Below the pieces are notes generated by a model. The model was given only the letters and a program-made list of their open reading frames with translations, was not told the DNA's origin and made no database searches. The translations under genes were made by a program, and so were the position numbers. This document shows, in pieces, positions 46,667 to 58,792 of a stretch of 64,000 nucleotides of DNA (positions are counted from its first letter, which is position 1; each line of letters starts with the position of its first letter). Source of the DNA: Eunapius fragilis. Taxonomy: Eukaryota; Porifera; Demospongiae; Spongillida; Spongillidae. The stretch is from the NCBI GenBank assembly GCA_963681505.1, contig OY811972.1, positions 13,421,898 to 13,485,897 on the forward strand, in the 5' to 3' direction.

Positions 46667-48665
46667 ATGGAGTCGTCTTACTTGAGCTCTCTTGATTATT
46701 CAGCGCGAAGACGGTACCTTTTGAAGCTGCAGATCGATGGTGAAGTGTTTCCGACCCCTATTGCATTGATGAGAAGGAATGGGTTAATGACGTTACTACC
46801 TGGCCAGATTTACAGTTTGGAGACATTTATACTTATCTCATTGATACGAAGGGAACATACACACAAGAAACTTTGAAAGCTTACAAGTCACTTGAAGCAT
46901 ACAACTATTTTTACAACGGCTATGTTCAAACAGTTTTGTCGTATGAACTTAACTGATACGCGTGTCTTAAGGCAAAGGTAAACCCAAGTCAGAAGGCACC
47001 AGACCATGGCTACGAAGCATGGGTTATTTTGTCCCAAAAAAATGTCTCCGTAATAACAGCACATTGTAAATGCATGGCGGGGTAAGTTCATAGTACTTTG
47101 GATGTACTTGCCACAACTCATGTGCTGTTTCCTTCCCAATGCATTTAATTTTGTGCAGATTAGGTGAAGTGTGCAGCCATGTTGCTGCTTTATTGCCGGT
47201 TTAAAATTGAAGCTGCTTGCAAATTGGGGTATAATAAACCATCGTGTACCTCACTTCCTTGTGAGTGGAATAAGTCATTTGTGGACAATGTAAGCAGCAA
47301 CATGTATAAAAGATTAGTTTCATACAATTATATGGTTCTTCCTGCATGCAGGTAGATCCTTCTGAAGTGATGGACATTCACTTTGTGCAACCTGTTCATA
47401 CAGGTTTGGGGGAAAATTCATCAAAAGATGTTAATGCATTGTCATTGAAGATGAGTAGTGAATTTGCAACTGGTCCTCATGAAAGCCCTCATATAAAGAC
47501 AGATATCTTATTAAGTACAATTCACAAAGTTGCTCCAAATTCAAGTCTATTCACAATTGTATCCTTCCCTTAATTCAGTAGCAGTTGAATGTACCTCTAG
47601 AGCTGAGGCAATGTCTCCTGCTATTGCTGCTGTTACAGCAACTAGGTATGATCAAAGCATCATTCCACTATCTTGTCTTCCTTCACCATTGACAGCACTG
47701 TATGATGAAAAGTATAAATGCTTAAATAGTGAGCAGTTACTTAAGAAGGCTAGAGAAGTTTTTCAAGGCATAACAATATCTGAGAGCACATGCAAAATTA
47801 TTGAGTTGCAGACATGCAAACAAAGAGAATGCAGGGAGTGGCATGAGCAACGTAAAGGGCGGATTACTGCATCTTCATTCCATGAAATTCTTGTCTTCAA
47901 AAGTAATGGCAATCCACAAAATATAATTAGAGCACTACTTGTAGAGAAAGACTTGAGTTTTGTTCCTGCTATTAAGTGGGGTATTGAACATGAGGAGACT
48001 GCGAAGCAACAGTATATAATTTAAATGCAACAGTCACATGAAGGATTAAATATGATCTTGCTGGGTTTGTAATAAATCCCCTTTACCCGCATTTAGGTGC
48101 AAGCCCTGATGGCTTTATAGAATGTAAATGCTGTGGAAGAGGGTTATTAGAGGTGAAATGCCCACTGTCGTACAAAGACATTAATCCTCAAGAACTAAAA
48201 TTGATGAAGCTTTCATGTATTGGTGACAGTGAGCTTAAAAAAACACACAAGTACTATACACAAGTGCAGGGACAACTTGGGATATGTAGTAGCAGGAACT
48301 TTTGTGACTTTGAAGTCTGGACTCAGAAAGGTATATATGTGGAAAGGATATACAAGAACCTTCCATTTGTAGAACAGCTTGTTAAGAAGCTGACCACATT
48401 CTATGTTGAGTGTTTGCTGCCAGAAATTATGACTCATAACATTTTGGATGCTGAGTGTTCTAAGAACCCCCAGAATTCAGAAACCCTGCAGCCTGCACAA
48501 AGCATTTCGGATACATACTGCTTTTGTAAAAAGAAAGAATATGGAAAAATGATCCAGTGTGACAATCCAAGTTGCAAATTTGTTTGGTTTCATTATGCCT
48601 GTGTAGGAATCAAAAGAGCTCCTAAAGGAAATTGGTACTGTTTTGAATGTCAGCTAATGAAATGA
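46667..48665 (+). pseudogene. SWIM zinc finger - YqaJ nuclease - PHD finger protein of the transposon
   Basis: ATG at 46667 opens MESSYLSSLDYSARRRYLLK; after a +1 shift near 46752 the frame runs WVNDVTTWPDL..YTQETLKAYKSLEAYNYF. A SWIM finger CKCMAG/LGEVCSH is split by an intron (47082-47158), and a second intron is at 47290-47351. After a shift near 47555 comes the YqaJ PD-(D/E)XK exonuclease domain: EWHEQRKGRITASSF, GIEHEETAKQQY, and, past a shift and TGA near 48020-48040, GASPDGFIECKC and GLLEVKCP with the catalytic Asp and ExK. The C-terminus is an ING-type PHD finger. YqaJ nucleases trim DNA ends; in this transposon the role in transposition is inferred. Three frame breaks make this copy inactive as it stands. 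Confidence 0.8.
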
Positions 48666-48763
48666 CATGCATACATGTACATGTACATATAGGACTATAC
48701 CCAAGTGCATGAAATATTTGATGCATAAAGCAGTTGTATTGTATTCACAATATTTGATGAATG

Positions 48764-50169
48764 TCATTGGACCAAGGGAGGATTAAGGTTACATAAGGCA
48801 GCACATACAATAAGAATCTTGTCAATTGTTGAAAAATGGGTATCCTTAGATGTTTTAATCATAGAAACAGGTAGTCTCAACTGAAGACGCTTGAAGTGTT
48901 TCAACCTTCCTATTGCTCGCTCAACATGAATTCGCACTCGAGATAATGACCTACTGACTTCAACTTCATTTTGGGATAACTGATCTTTACCTTTGGTAAA
49001 GGAAGGCAAGGCAAGAGAAGCCCCATGCAAAGCCAAATCATCAGCAATGTTAAAGCCTCTGCCGGCTAGTACTAGATCTCCCGGGATAAGGTAGTTATAA
49101 AAACCACAGTTGGCTGTCAAATACTTATCTGAAACTCGTCCACCCCAACACTTAGATAAGAAAATTATTGCTCCTGTTGGACTGATAGCCATCAAAATCT
49201 TTACAGTATTGTGATGTTTGTATTGAGAATATGTCTGAGCTCTAGCCAGCAATGAGGATGGTCGCTCCAGAAATATTTCTGAGCAATCTATTATACAAGT
49301 AGCATGAGAATACATAGGCTTGAAGCAATCAGGCAGTGTTCATCGAATTTTTGTTCGATCTGGCCAACATATCAGATGATGAAGTTCTCTAGACATAACA
49401 TCTATCCAACAATGAAATATTTTACTAACTGAAGAAACAGCAATTCTAAATCGATAAGATAAGTCTTCGTGAGGCATTGCTAGTCGCAATTTTATACAAA
49501 CCAAAAGCAATTCATCCCCATGTGACAGCTTGCAAGTATCATTATTCATAGCCATTAATGGATTCAAAAGAGTCAAAATTGTCTCCAACACTTTGTAGGA
49601 ACGGAGTGAGGTATAGAAGTGTGTTTGGGAATCATCACCTTTAAGCATTTCAAATGGGCTTGATGTGGAGAGAAACCTACTATCCATTCCTGCATCAGTA
49701 TTTATGGCTTTCTCTTCTACTTGCACATCCTGTGTAAAATGCCTGTGCTCTGCACATTCTATAAAAACACTGCTGTGCTCACTCTCTTCTTGGACATATC
49801 TCCTGCAGTAGCAGTGGTCTTCTTGTGTGTTAACACCTTTGTCCTTAAGTTCTACATCTGTGTTCATAGCCTCATCTTTCATTTGTATCTCTGTATTCAC
49901 CCCCTTGTCTTCACATTGAATACCTTCAAATTCTATCCTTTCTTCTTCATGGCAGTACATATCATCATCATCTAAAGTATTATACGACGATGATGAAACA
50001 AGTTTTTCAGTGCATGCTATGTTAATAATAGCTATTAAAAGCAACTCTGAGAGCACTCACCAGATACTTGAGTTGTGGCATCTTTCTGGTCTCTCTCCTC
50101 AATAGACGAGCTCAGACTCATAGAGCGTGGACGCTTATAGCAGCGGCCAACTTGGAATCTTCGTGGCAT
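48764..50169 (-). pseudogene. HARBI1/ISL2EU-type DDE transposase with one stop and a lost catalytic Asp
   Basis: A first exon (ATG 50167-50169, MPRRFQVGRCYKRPRS, donor near 50068) is joined by a short intron to the long frame from about 50019. That frame has acidic repeats (EDKGVNTEIQMKDEAMNTD), then a helix-turn-helix (LLLVCIKLRLAMPHEDLSYRF..SVSKIFHCW) of the HTH_Tnp_4 type. After one in-frame TGA (49340-49342) the DDE core follows: IDCSEIFLERPSS with Asp 1, SPTGAIIFLSKCWGGRVSDK, GDLVLAGRGF where Asp 2 (usually ADRGF) is Gly, and HVERAIGRLK with the Glu. The HTH binds DNA and the core cuts and joins it. An upstream MSDDTCCVSVGC frame (50541) could be a THAP remnant. Confidence 0.8.
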
Positions 50170-51069
50170 GGCTGCATAATCATGTAAGGGCAAACTGTGA
50201 AACTTAGTTGCATCAACACAACATCATGTGAATGTAATTTATATCTATTAACACCCGCCAAGCACCTATGTGTACTTCGTTTGTTTGGTTTACGTCCTTC
50301 TTGTTCAGTGTCTGGACCAGAGGGATTACAGCCAAAGCCATCCAATTGCACACACTTGATTAGTTAATAGAGGATGTACAAAAGGCTGAAGCAAAATGTA
50401 TCCATTAACACCCACGATATGGCGAAGAATTTTTAGGCATCGTTTTTCACAGATAATAACTTTACCATGGATCGCCAAAGGGATTACAAGATTGTTTTCA
50501 AAATAGCAACCTACGCTTACGCAGCAAGTATCATCGCTCATAATCAGTCGATGGAAACAATGAGTACCAACCTTGCGTTAAAGTTTCGTACCGTAGAGTT
50601 GACCGTAGCTTGCTCTAGAACAATTCACAGCTTTCAACCTTCAGAAACACATGTAGTCACGTGAGCGTGCGTGTGATAATTAAAGTATTCATGTCCATTG
50701 GAAAAGGGTCTATATTTAAATTAATAATTAGGGGGCATGTAACAGATTTTAACTGAAGAGATTCTGTCGACTATGAAATCAATGTGATCATATTCATAAT
50801 AGCCAATTTCTGTAGTGGCGATTAGTCAATATTGGCTTCTGCATAGCCTGGAAAAAAAAATTTTTGTTACCTGCATGTACCTTTAAATTAGCCGATCCTT
50901 GGTTTATTAACGGGTAAAGTTTGGGGGTGGGGCTGGGGAGTTTCTTTTAAATCGTGTGGTAATTAACCCCAGCCAGGTTTTCATTGATTCCATCTGATGG
51001 TTAGAAATGCGCATGCAACAGTACGAATTTCCCTCTCTGTGTGAATGGGGTACAAGTACTGTAGAGCAT

Positions 51070-51071
51070 AC

Positions 51072-51118
<47 letters not shown>

Positions 51119-51122
51119 ACAC
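51070..51122. repeat. Poly-C run plus CA microsatellite
   Basis: About 30 C followed by CA units. Confidence 0.95.
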
Positions 51123-51492
51123 ATCCCTCCACAGTGGTTTAAAACTATATGTGACCAGGACATTTTGAAATTCTTGTAAACAACAAATTGTTTTATCCCT
51201 GCTTGCAATAAGGTGGTGTTAAGTAATGGCAATATTAATTGTGGTTAATTAATTAAAATCAAATCCAAATAATCAAGTTTAACTATCAATGAACTGAAAG
51301 TTTTAATTAAAGATTTTAATAAAAATAAACATAATAAACCATAACGGTAGCAATTAATGTTAATAATCATTACAAAATAATTAATAAAATCAATCCAATT
51401 TAATCATGATATGACTGTGAACATAATATAATTAAATAGTTCACTAGAATCGCTTTTAAACGCACCGAAGGGGTTCCTTCAGCCCATTATAC

Positions 51493-51964
51493 TCCCTAGT
51501 ATTAACATGCACACGTACAGCCAACGAAAAACAAAGATGCGCACACACGAGGCGCTCTCGTTTCTAACAAAGACATCAAAGACGGCGCATCATAAAGAAC
51601 GCAGCTGCTGTCTGTCAGACAGCATGATNNNNNNNNNNNNNNNNNNNNNNNNNNNNNNNNNNNNNNNNNNNNNNNNNNNNNNNNNNNNNNNNNNNNNNNN
51701 NNNNNNNNNNNNNNNNNNNNNNNNNNNNNNNNNNNNNNNNNNNNNNNNNNNNNNNNNNNNNNNNNNNNNNNNNNNNNNNNNNNNNNNNNNNNNNNNNNNN
51801 NNNNNNNNNNNNNNNNNNNNNNNNNNNNTCCCTAGTATTAACATGCACACGTACAGCCAACGAAAAACAAAGATGCGCACACACGAGGCGCTCTCGTTTC
51901 TAACAAAGACATCAAAGACGGCGCATCATAAAGAACGCAGCTGCTGTCTGTCAGACAGCATGAT
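51493..51964. other. 200-N assembly gap with identical 136-bp flanks
   Basis: 51629-51828 are N. Bases 51493-51628 and 51829-51964 are the same 136-bp sequence, starting tccctagtattaacatgc and ending cagacagcatgat. This is what unmerged overlapping contig ends look like; a genuine tandem repeat is less likely. Confidence 0.9.
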
Positions 51965-51999
51965 GGCCCGAGAACACCTTCGTTTGCATCGTAGCGTAG

Positions 52000-54609
52000 T
52001 GGCTGTCATCGTTCACACGCGGTTGCGGAAATAGGCACATTTGAACACGAGCCTTTTTTTACCATTGGAGGCCGGGGGGTGGGGGCTGAATTACATCAAC
52101 AGTATGCCAACCTGAAAAACATAGGCAATTGATAGCGCAGTAATCGCTAAATTCGTCTAGTAAACAATTTTCATTTCGGGGGGGGGGGGGGGGGGGGGGG
52201 GGGGCGAAATTCAAAATTGACTTATTTTTTTATCGGTTTTGATTTTTTTTTTAAAGGTTTTACATCCTAGTGGAAAGAAAGCTTTGGAATGCACCGAGAT
52301 GGAAAAAAAAAAGATGTAAATGCGTTACTTAATACACTGCAAAAACTAGAAATAGCGGCTGTCGTACGTAGTTGGTAAAGAAAAGAAGGGAGAGAACCTT
52401 ATCGTATACGCATGAAATGTACCATATTTACCATGCATGATCAGCTCAATTAGAGTTTTAACAACGTAATCATGAGAGCTAGCGATTACGGTATACAGCA
52501 TGATGAAACTGGGGGGCGCTTAGAAACAGAGATACGCTGCCTCGTCCCCACACATGAACCTCTTAAATAAAGTAGTTTCTTTATCTGCTGTATATTTATA
52601 TTAGTTATGCCACTACAGGGGTAACGTGTGAAAAAATAAAATTGGTTGTGTATGTAGGAATTGTGGGTTCAGTTTATGAAAATGTTAAGCAAACCAGAGG
52701 ATTACAGAAATCATGCATCACGCGTGACAAATCCCAAATCCACACCAATTTATCTTTTGCAGGGTGGGAGCCACTGGGAGGGCTAAATGAGAAATGCAAT
52801 AAAGTTAACATAATCAGACCGGCTTCATATCCACTACACGACAGAACTACATGAACGAATATCATTGTATACAGCTTGCGCCTAACTGTTGCACGACAAA
52901 TTTTTTTTTGAGCTTTTTTTTTTTTTTTTTTTTCATTTTTGGTTTAAAAAATGGTTAGGCCTAACGCCCTACCTGCCCGACCATTGCACAGGTCCTGTGA
53001 ATCAGACTTGCCATCTCGCCAAACCCAACCGCCACACTGCTATACAAGAACAGCACATAGATGTGACAAGCGTGCAGAGTACACCAAAAGGCTGCTATAA
53101 TGGCTTGTTGCGATAGTGTACGCAAAGGCCAACCTCCATATCAGCCTTGAGTCCCCAGCTGATGATAAAACACATGCATTTTAAAGAATGAATACCATGG
53201 CATGCAATCCAGATTGCTAAGATGAAATTAAATCAGTATATTGCTAAATATATTGCTAGAGACCATGTACGTAGACGGACAAATTGCATTGATGGACGTC
53301 GCCAGAAATGGTTCTGTGCTTGTCCAACAACTGACACTCATCACCTAGGATATTGGTCATCAAAGTGACTCTAGTGCAGATGCTCCCTAGCTAGAATAGT
53401 AATATTTATTTTTTTATACACAGCATGCATGTATAATATGAGCAAAACGGGAACAAGGATTAAAAACTTTTATTGACGGGAGTGTTAGGAAATACGTTCA
53501 CTTCAATAAATTCAACTGACAAATAACTATGTTAGCGTAGCATTCTTATGGGCACCAGCCATCCAAAGGAAGTTGATCCATGCACCAACCCTTACTTGCG
53601 TGCATGCATGGACAAGAACATGTTGATATTCTTCAATGCTTCTTTGTTCACACTGCAATCCGCCACATGTCACTCAGGTAAATTAAGGTTTTCATTTCAA
53701 ACAATGGGCCAGTTGCAATAGATATTTACGCTGCCTTTCACTATGGTGTTGGCTATAACTTGATCAATGAACGCATTTTTTTTAATTGTTAAATTCTCAA
53801 TGCGGACGGTACTTGCAATTACATAAAACATATAGAGAAAGGCAAGTAATGGCTAAAGAGCACATATATATACACCATCCTATTTCATAGCACAGTTCAT
53901 GAACAAGAATGGGAAGTTTTCCCATTTGGCCCATAAATGCTATATGCATGGAAGAAACTGGGTGGAGTATTACAAGCATGCCCTATGAATACTGCAGTGC
54001 AATGTTCCATAAATACAGGAAAACTAGGAGCAACAGAATCAAATCATATATTTGGTAAGCCCTGTATTGCCACTATGGCCAAGTACAATATTACAATTCC
54101 AAGTACAACTTATACAGAAACGTGGACTTGAGAAATCATCACCATATATATATTCAATGATTTATAATACCATCATCGGAATCTTCACCTGACCTGTTTG
54201 TTGAAAACCATAATCCGAAACTGTTTTTTGAACACTGCATGCACAGTTAGTTAATAATTTTGTTCACCTACAGCATGCAAACAAAGTGATGCACACGTCA
54301 TTATATATGTATGTACACCACCACTTGAAAGCTATCCAAAAACCTCACCATCAGTCACAACTCTATATCCGGTATCTGAAGCACATGCAACACCCACATA
54401 CGTATACGTTTATAGCGTAAACTACCCACGCGCTGCCACACAAATCAACAATATATACTCTCTGCGTATGCCTAGTAGTACAGATACCAAATGGAACACA
54501 AACCACAAATATCTTCTTTTTTTTTTAAACTCCTGTGCATGTGTATAACATATATTGCAGGTAGCGTTAAGACTGTACACTCGACCTAAATCGATCCACG
54601 ATCGATCAT
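52000..54609. other. No gene supported; low-complexity runs
   Basis: Contains a 26-G run near 52179-52204, a T-tract near 52913-52936 and short TA runs. A plus frame at 53937-54131 has no recognised features. Confidence 0.35.
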
Positions 54610-54795
54610 TCAATGCGATCCCTTCGACGCCCGCTGAAAGCAGCCACAAAAAGTGCTGTCGTTGTCGGCTTCCAGTTCGTCCAGAAGGCGGTCGGTTTTA
54701 TTCAAGTCCTCTTTCATCTTATCCAAATTACGTTCGGTGCTGTCCAGTTGACCAGCCTGCCGGCTGAGTTCCTCTAACCCCTTCTGGTCACTCAT
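54610..54795 (-). CDS. SNAP-25-like Q-SNARE segment (61 aa or an exon)
   Basis: From an ATG at 54795 the frame reads LEELSRQAGQLDSTERNLDK, then a heptad-like KMKEDLNKTDRLLDELEADN and FCGCF. The central Gln (QAGQL) in the zero-layer position, the following helix and the adjacent cysteines match the C-terminal half of the first SNARE helix and palmitoylated cysteines of SNAP-25-type proteins, which bridge vesicle and target membranes. The N-terminal half of the helix and the second helix were not found, so this may be one exon of a gene with long introns, or a relic. An alternative acceptor (GACCAG) lies just inside the frame. Confidence 0.45.
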   Translation of the reverse strand: MSDQKGLEELSRQAGQLDSTERNLDKMKEDLNKTDRLLDELEADNDSTFCGCFQRASKGSH

Positions 54796-55849
54796 AACAA
54801 ATATTAGCATGAAATAATTTTTACGTACACAATTTAACCTATCTTTAATACGCGTACAGCCGTGCCGTATATCTGAACCTGCTCAATATAGGATTGATTG
54901 AGGGTTGATGAATGTCATTAATAAAACTTCACTAGCGTCTGGAGGGACAACGGAGAAACGGATCTCCTATCTCTTGTCGCGATGGAATGAGAGCACAACG
55001 AACAACGATCTACAGTTCAACGTTGGTTCCAAACGGGCTACGAACGGTTTTGAAGATCGGCAATAGTACCAATCGCTTCGAAATTTACCGGCACGTTATC
55101 CTTACAAGTCATATAGACACATATCAAGTTCTATTTAATAATGATATAATAGATTTTTATTAATAATTTTAGGCAGTATAAATACTCTGACCTGCACACA
55201 TGCATACACGCATACATGTACAAACACACACACTCACACAAACAAACAAACAAACACACACACACATACACAAGTACAAACCACCCACTCTTGTTGACAC
55301 CATCCTGCTCACACTTGTACCTCCAGCATTATGTAGCCTGTTGGTCTTTAATTCACCTCATATACACTGATATGTATTTTCCGTTGATTTTTTTTTCTAC
55401 TGCTCCTGTTTGGCTTCCACTAATGCACCACTAGATGTTCATGTCCCATCACCTACACTAGATGCTCATGTCCCATGATTCTAAGTACTAATTTATCAGG
55501 TTGAGTAGCGCCAGCAGCTATAGGTGCACAACCATAGACCATCACCCACAGCTGTTGAGGTTTTCAATATACAGCACATGTATCCAGGCTAAGAATCTCC
55601 TCAGTACGCTATGGATAGAGATCCTGAGCTGGCTTTCTGTGATTCCATTAATTGCCCTTCACCTTGACCCATCCATGTTGCGACTTGGCTGCATGGACTC
55701 GTCTCATGCCATAGGTTGACTACCCCACCATCATGATAAGCCTGCTAACCACAATAGGCTCAGTGATATCCATCACTTAAGCTCACCTCAGTGTATTGCT
55801 GGAAACTTTGGTAAGGATCAAGGCTCTAAACCTGTCCACCTGGGGTCAC

Positions 55850-55857
55850 ACACACAG

Positions 55858-55913
<56 letters not shown>

Positions 55914-56210
55914 AATCTCTAAAGGAAATTCCATTAGCTCCGTGTAAGGAGGTGGTGACAAAAGTAGAGGCCAGTCTATAACTGATGCCTCTGTCCATAG
56001 GACTCAGCAACAAGTGGAAACACTCCGCCTGTGTGTGTGCATGTGTGTGCATGCATGTGTAAGCCTTGCATGTCTGACAGTGAATATCATTGCTACCCTA
56101 TCACTACTGATAGTGGCTAGACTGGGCCTCTGTAAAGTTTGGATTGGATTGGGTGGTAGTAGTATTCACATCCAACTACAGCCCCTGTACCTAGGAGTTC
56201 ACTGGAGTAC

Positions 56211-56280
<70 letters not shown>

Positions 56281-56492
56281 TACACATACACACACAACAC
56301 GTACAAAACACATACATACATATGCACTCTCCCAAATGTATAAAAGACATGGAGTACATTCAATTTAGATTTCTGGGAGGTGGTGACCAGCTTATAGCTG
56401 ATGCCTCTGTACCTTAGCAACAAGTGGAAAATTGGTGTCTTTGAACAGGTTCAATATTGTCATTCCAGCCCTGCTGTAGGGTCATGGTATGT

Positions 56493-56579
<87 letters not shown>

Positions 56580-57210
56580 GTGCACATAGCAACACCAGAC
56601 AATTTAGTAACCAGATGTTTAAAAATTGACTCTAGACCTGTTCATCATCTCTCGACTTAACCCCCTAACAGCGGGCCTCCCCAGGCCACAAAGATCCGAA
56701 CATGTACTTTTAAGCACATGCGCACTCTTACACACACACACACACACACACATACCTACTCTCACACACCAGAAATAATACATATGCACACACAACACAC
56801 TTACATGGTGTGTGTATGTGTGGTGCATGATAAAAGTGCACAAGACGATTTAGAAAAAGCAAAGGCTCCAATAGAAATACAAATTTAAATACAAAGAGTA
56901 ACATGTGATGAATAGGATGACTGAGGTTGTATGTGGGTGGACAATTAGGAAATAAAATTACAACAGCAAAGCCCGGACGTTGATGTGTGAATTACTGACT
57001 GCCCATGTGTGTGTGTGTGTGTCTGTGTCTGTGTGTGTGTGTGGTGTGTGTGTGTATGTGAAGTGCACATGGCAACACCAGACATTTGTAACCAGCTGTT
57101 TAAAAAAATATGTTCTAGACCTGTTCATCACCTCTCGATTTAACTTCCGAACAGCGGGGCTGCCCAGGCCACAAAGGTCCAAACTGCACTTGTGTTTGTT
57201 TATGTAGATG
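55850..57210. repeat. Microsatellite-rich block with a duplicated ~135-bp segment
   Basis: CA tracts at about 55855-55911 and 56210-56273, a TG tract at 56480-56577, and CA/TG tracts near 56730 and 57007. The segment gaagtgcacat.gcaacaccagaca..ggccacaaag is present at 56577-56705 and again at 57060-57180. It is open in frame on minus in both copies (DLCGLG.PAVR), without a recognised family. Confidence 0.7.
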
Positions 57211-57214
57211 TATT

Positions 57215-58792
57215 AAACTTGGTTTAATGTTTTGGTGTATAGGAACGATAGCAATGCACTAAATTCAGCTAATTCCTGCCTAAAACCTGGGAAAATCCCC
57301 CGGGAATGCCTCACTTGCATTCATTTCTGAGACTAAAAGTCTGGGAAATGCCTCACTTCCATTGAACTAATTCCCTCACTTTCAGTCAACCCAATCTAAC
57401 ACACTGTCCCCAAAATATTTACACCTGATATGGTTCCGGGTCACACATGTACATATAAAGGGTGGTAGGGGTGGGCTGCAATCATTCACTTCACAGCAAA
57501 ATTCCAGCTGCATTGCTTACCCACCCACCTCTCCACCTGTGCATTGACTGCTGGAACTTGTACAGGTGTTCTTGTTTATATGTCAATGGCAGGCAGCACC
57601 CTTTGGACTTCTACCCTGACCTAACCACCTTACCTTGACCAGCGTCACGGTGTGGGCCAACCAAATGGTAACCTTGGTTCCAATCATGCTTAGAACCCGA
57701 CTGGCTGGCTGTCGCCTGACCCTTTTTGGGCAAACAATTTACTGTGCCAAGCACAATGGGAATTACATCAATTGCAAGCTATTAGCATGAGGGATCATTC
57801 TGACAGAAGACAGGAAATATGCTATTACTTTGCACAGTTGTATCCCCGTAACGGATAAAGTAAAAATTAACGAACAGAACAAATCAATAGCGACAGGACC
57901 CTTGTACGTACATACCGAATTTGAACCGATTTGGACGCTCCTACCAGGAGATGTAGCCGTTTTGAACCCTACTGGGTATCGGACCTTGTAACGTCGGTAG
58001 CCCGCATGAATAAGACACCAAAATAGATTTTCACATATAGTAATGGTGTGGTATGTTGTGTCAAAAATAGGAACCCGATAGCGCTCATATTTCGGAAGTT
58101 ATATCGATTTGATTTGGATGCTATATATATATAAATCCACAAGGCCCATTTTCTCCTGCAATGTTCCATATATTCATTACCAGAAATTTCGGACGCTCAT
58201 TACGTATTCCTGACGCGTCAATGCAAACGTCCGTTAATTTTCCGCGCACGCGTCCATTGACATGTATGGAACAAAGTGCATTTCTGTTCAGTATAAATCA
58301 GGAATCGACAGAAAAAAGGAAAGCGGTCAAAAATATAGTTAAGAACATCTTTCACTATGTGTTATTGATGAAACAAAAAAATTAAGGGTCTATCTGTAGG
58401 TTCCATGGCCCTAAAACAACACGTCCATAGACACATGTAGAAATTGTGTAGAAATTTGGGTTTTGTCAAGATGTTTGTGCATTTTTCTCAGGATCTGTGA
58501 TAGTTGCAGTAAGAATCAGTGATTAAAATGTTAGCCAGATCATCGAAGAAGGGGCCAGATACTTCAAAAACACTCTTTCCTCTACTTTTCAAGGTTCCAG
58601 AGTCACTTCAGTGGTGTTAGGTACTGAATGTCCCCATTATTAATTCTTCCACTTGTATGACGTAATGGACGTTTTTATGCGGGCTCTACCACTGTGTGAC
58701 TCACTCAGGTATGTTACATCTGAGGTGCTTATAGGCGTTCTACATGTGCGTAACAACCATAGCTTGACCCACATACGTAGTATATATGCAGT
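57215..58792. other. No gene supported; includes a diverged family C repeat (57915-58125)
   Basis: tttgaaccctactgggtatcgg..ttgtaac, aaaaataggaa and ttcggaagttat match, in order, the repeat that truncates receptors 2 and 3. The rest shows no recognisable coding sequence. Confidence 0.45.

Larger units (their letters stand above)
46569..50714. mobile_element. ISL2EU/PIF-Harbinger-like DNA transposon, ~4.15 kb, two convergent genes
   Basis: The ends tatagacccttttcca (46569-46584) and tggaaaagggtctata (50699-50714) are exact 16-bp inverted repeats, and nothing unrelated lies between them. The plus-strand gene encodes a SWIM-YqaJ-PHD nuclease, the minus-strand gene a HTH plus DDE transposase; their stop codons are about 100 bp apart. 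A YqaJ nuclease accompanying an IS5/Harbinger-type transposase is the known layout of ISL2EU elements. A TA-type duplication fits the TATA ends but cannot be proved because it overlaps the repeat. Both genes are mutated, so the copy is dead but recent. Confidence 0.75.

Noticed and set aside
50326-50541. THAP domain at the start of the transposase gene
   Set aside because: Only MSDDTCCVSVGC resembles the THAP start; the downstream Cys/His and AVPTIF-type residues are not visible in any frame, so it is mentioned only as a possibility.
51507-52034. 175-codon frame through the N gap
   Set aside because: Built from N bases and the duplicated gap flank.
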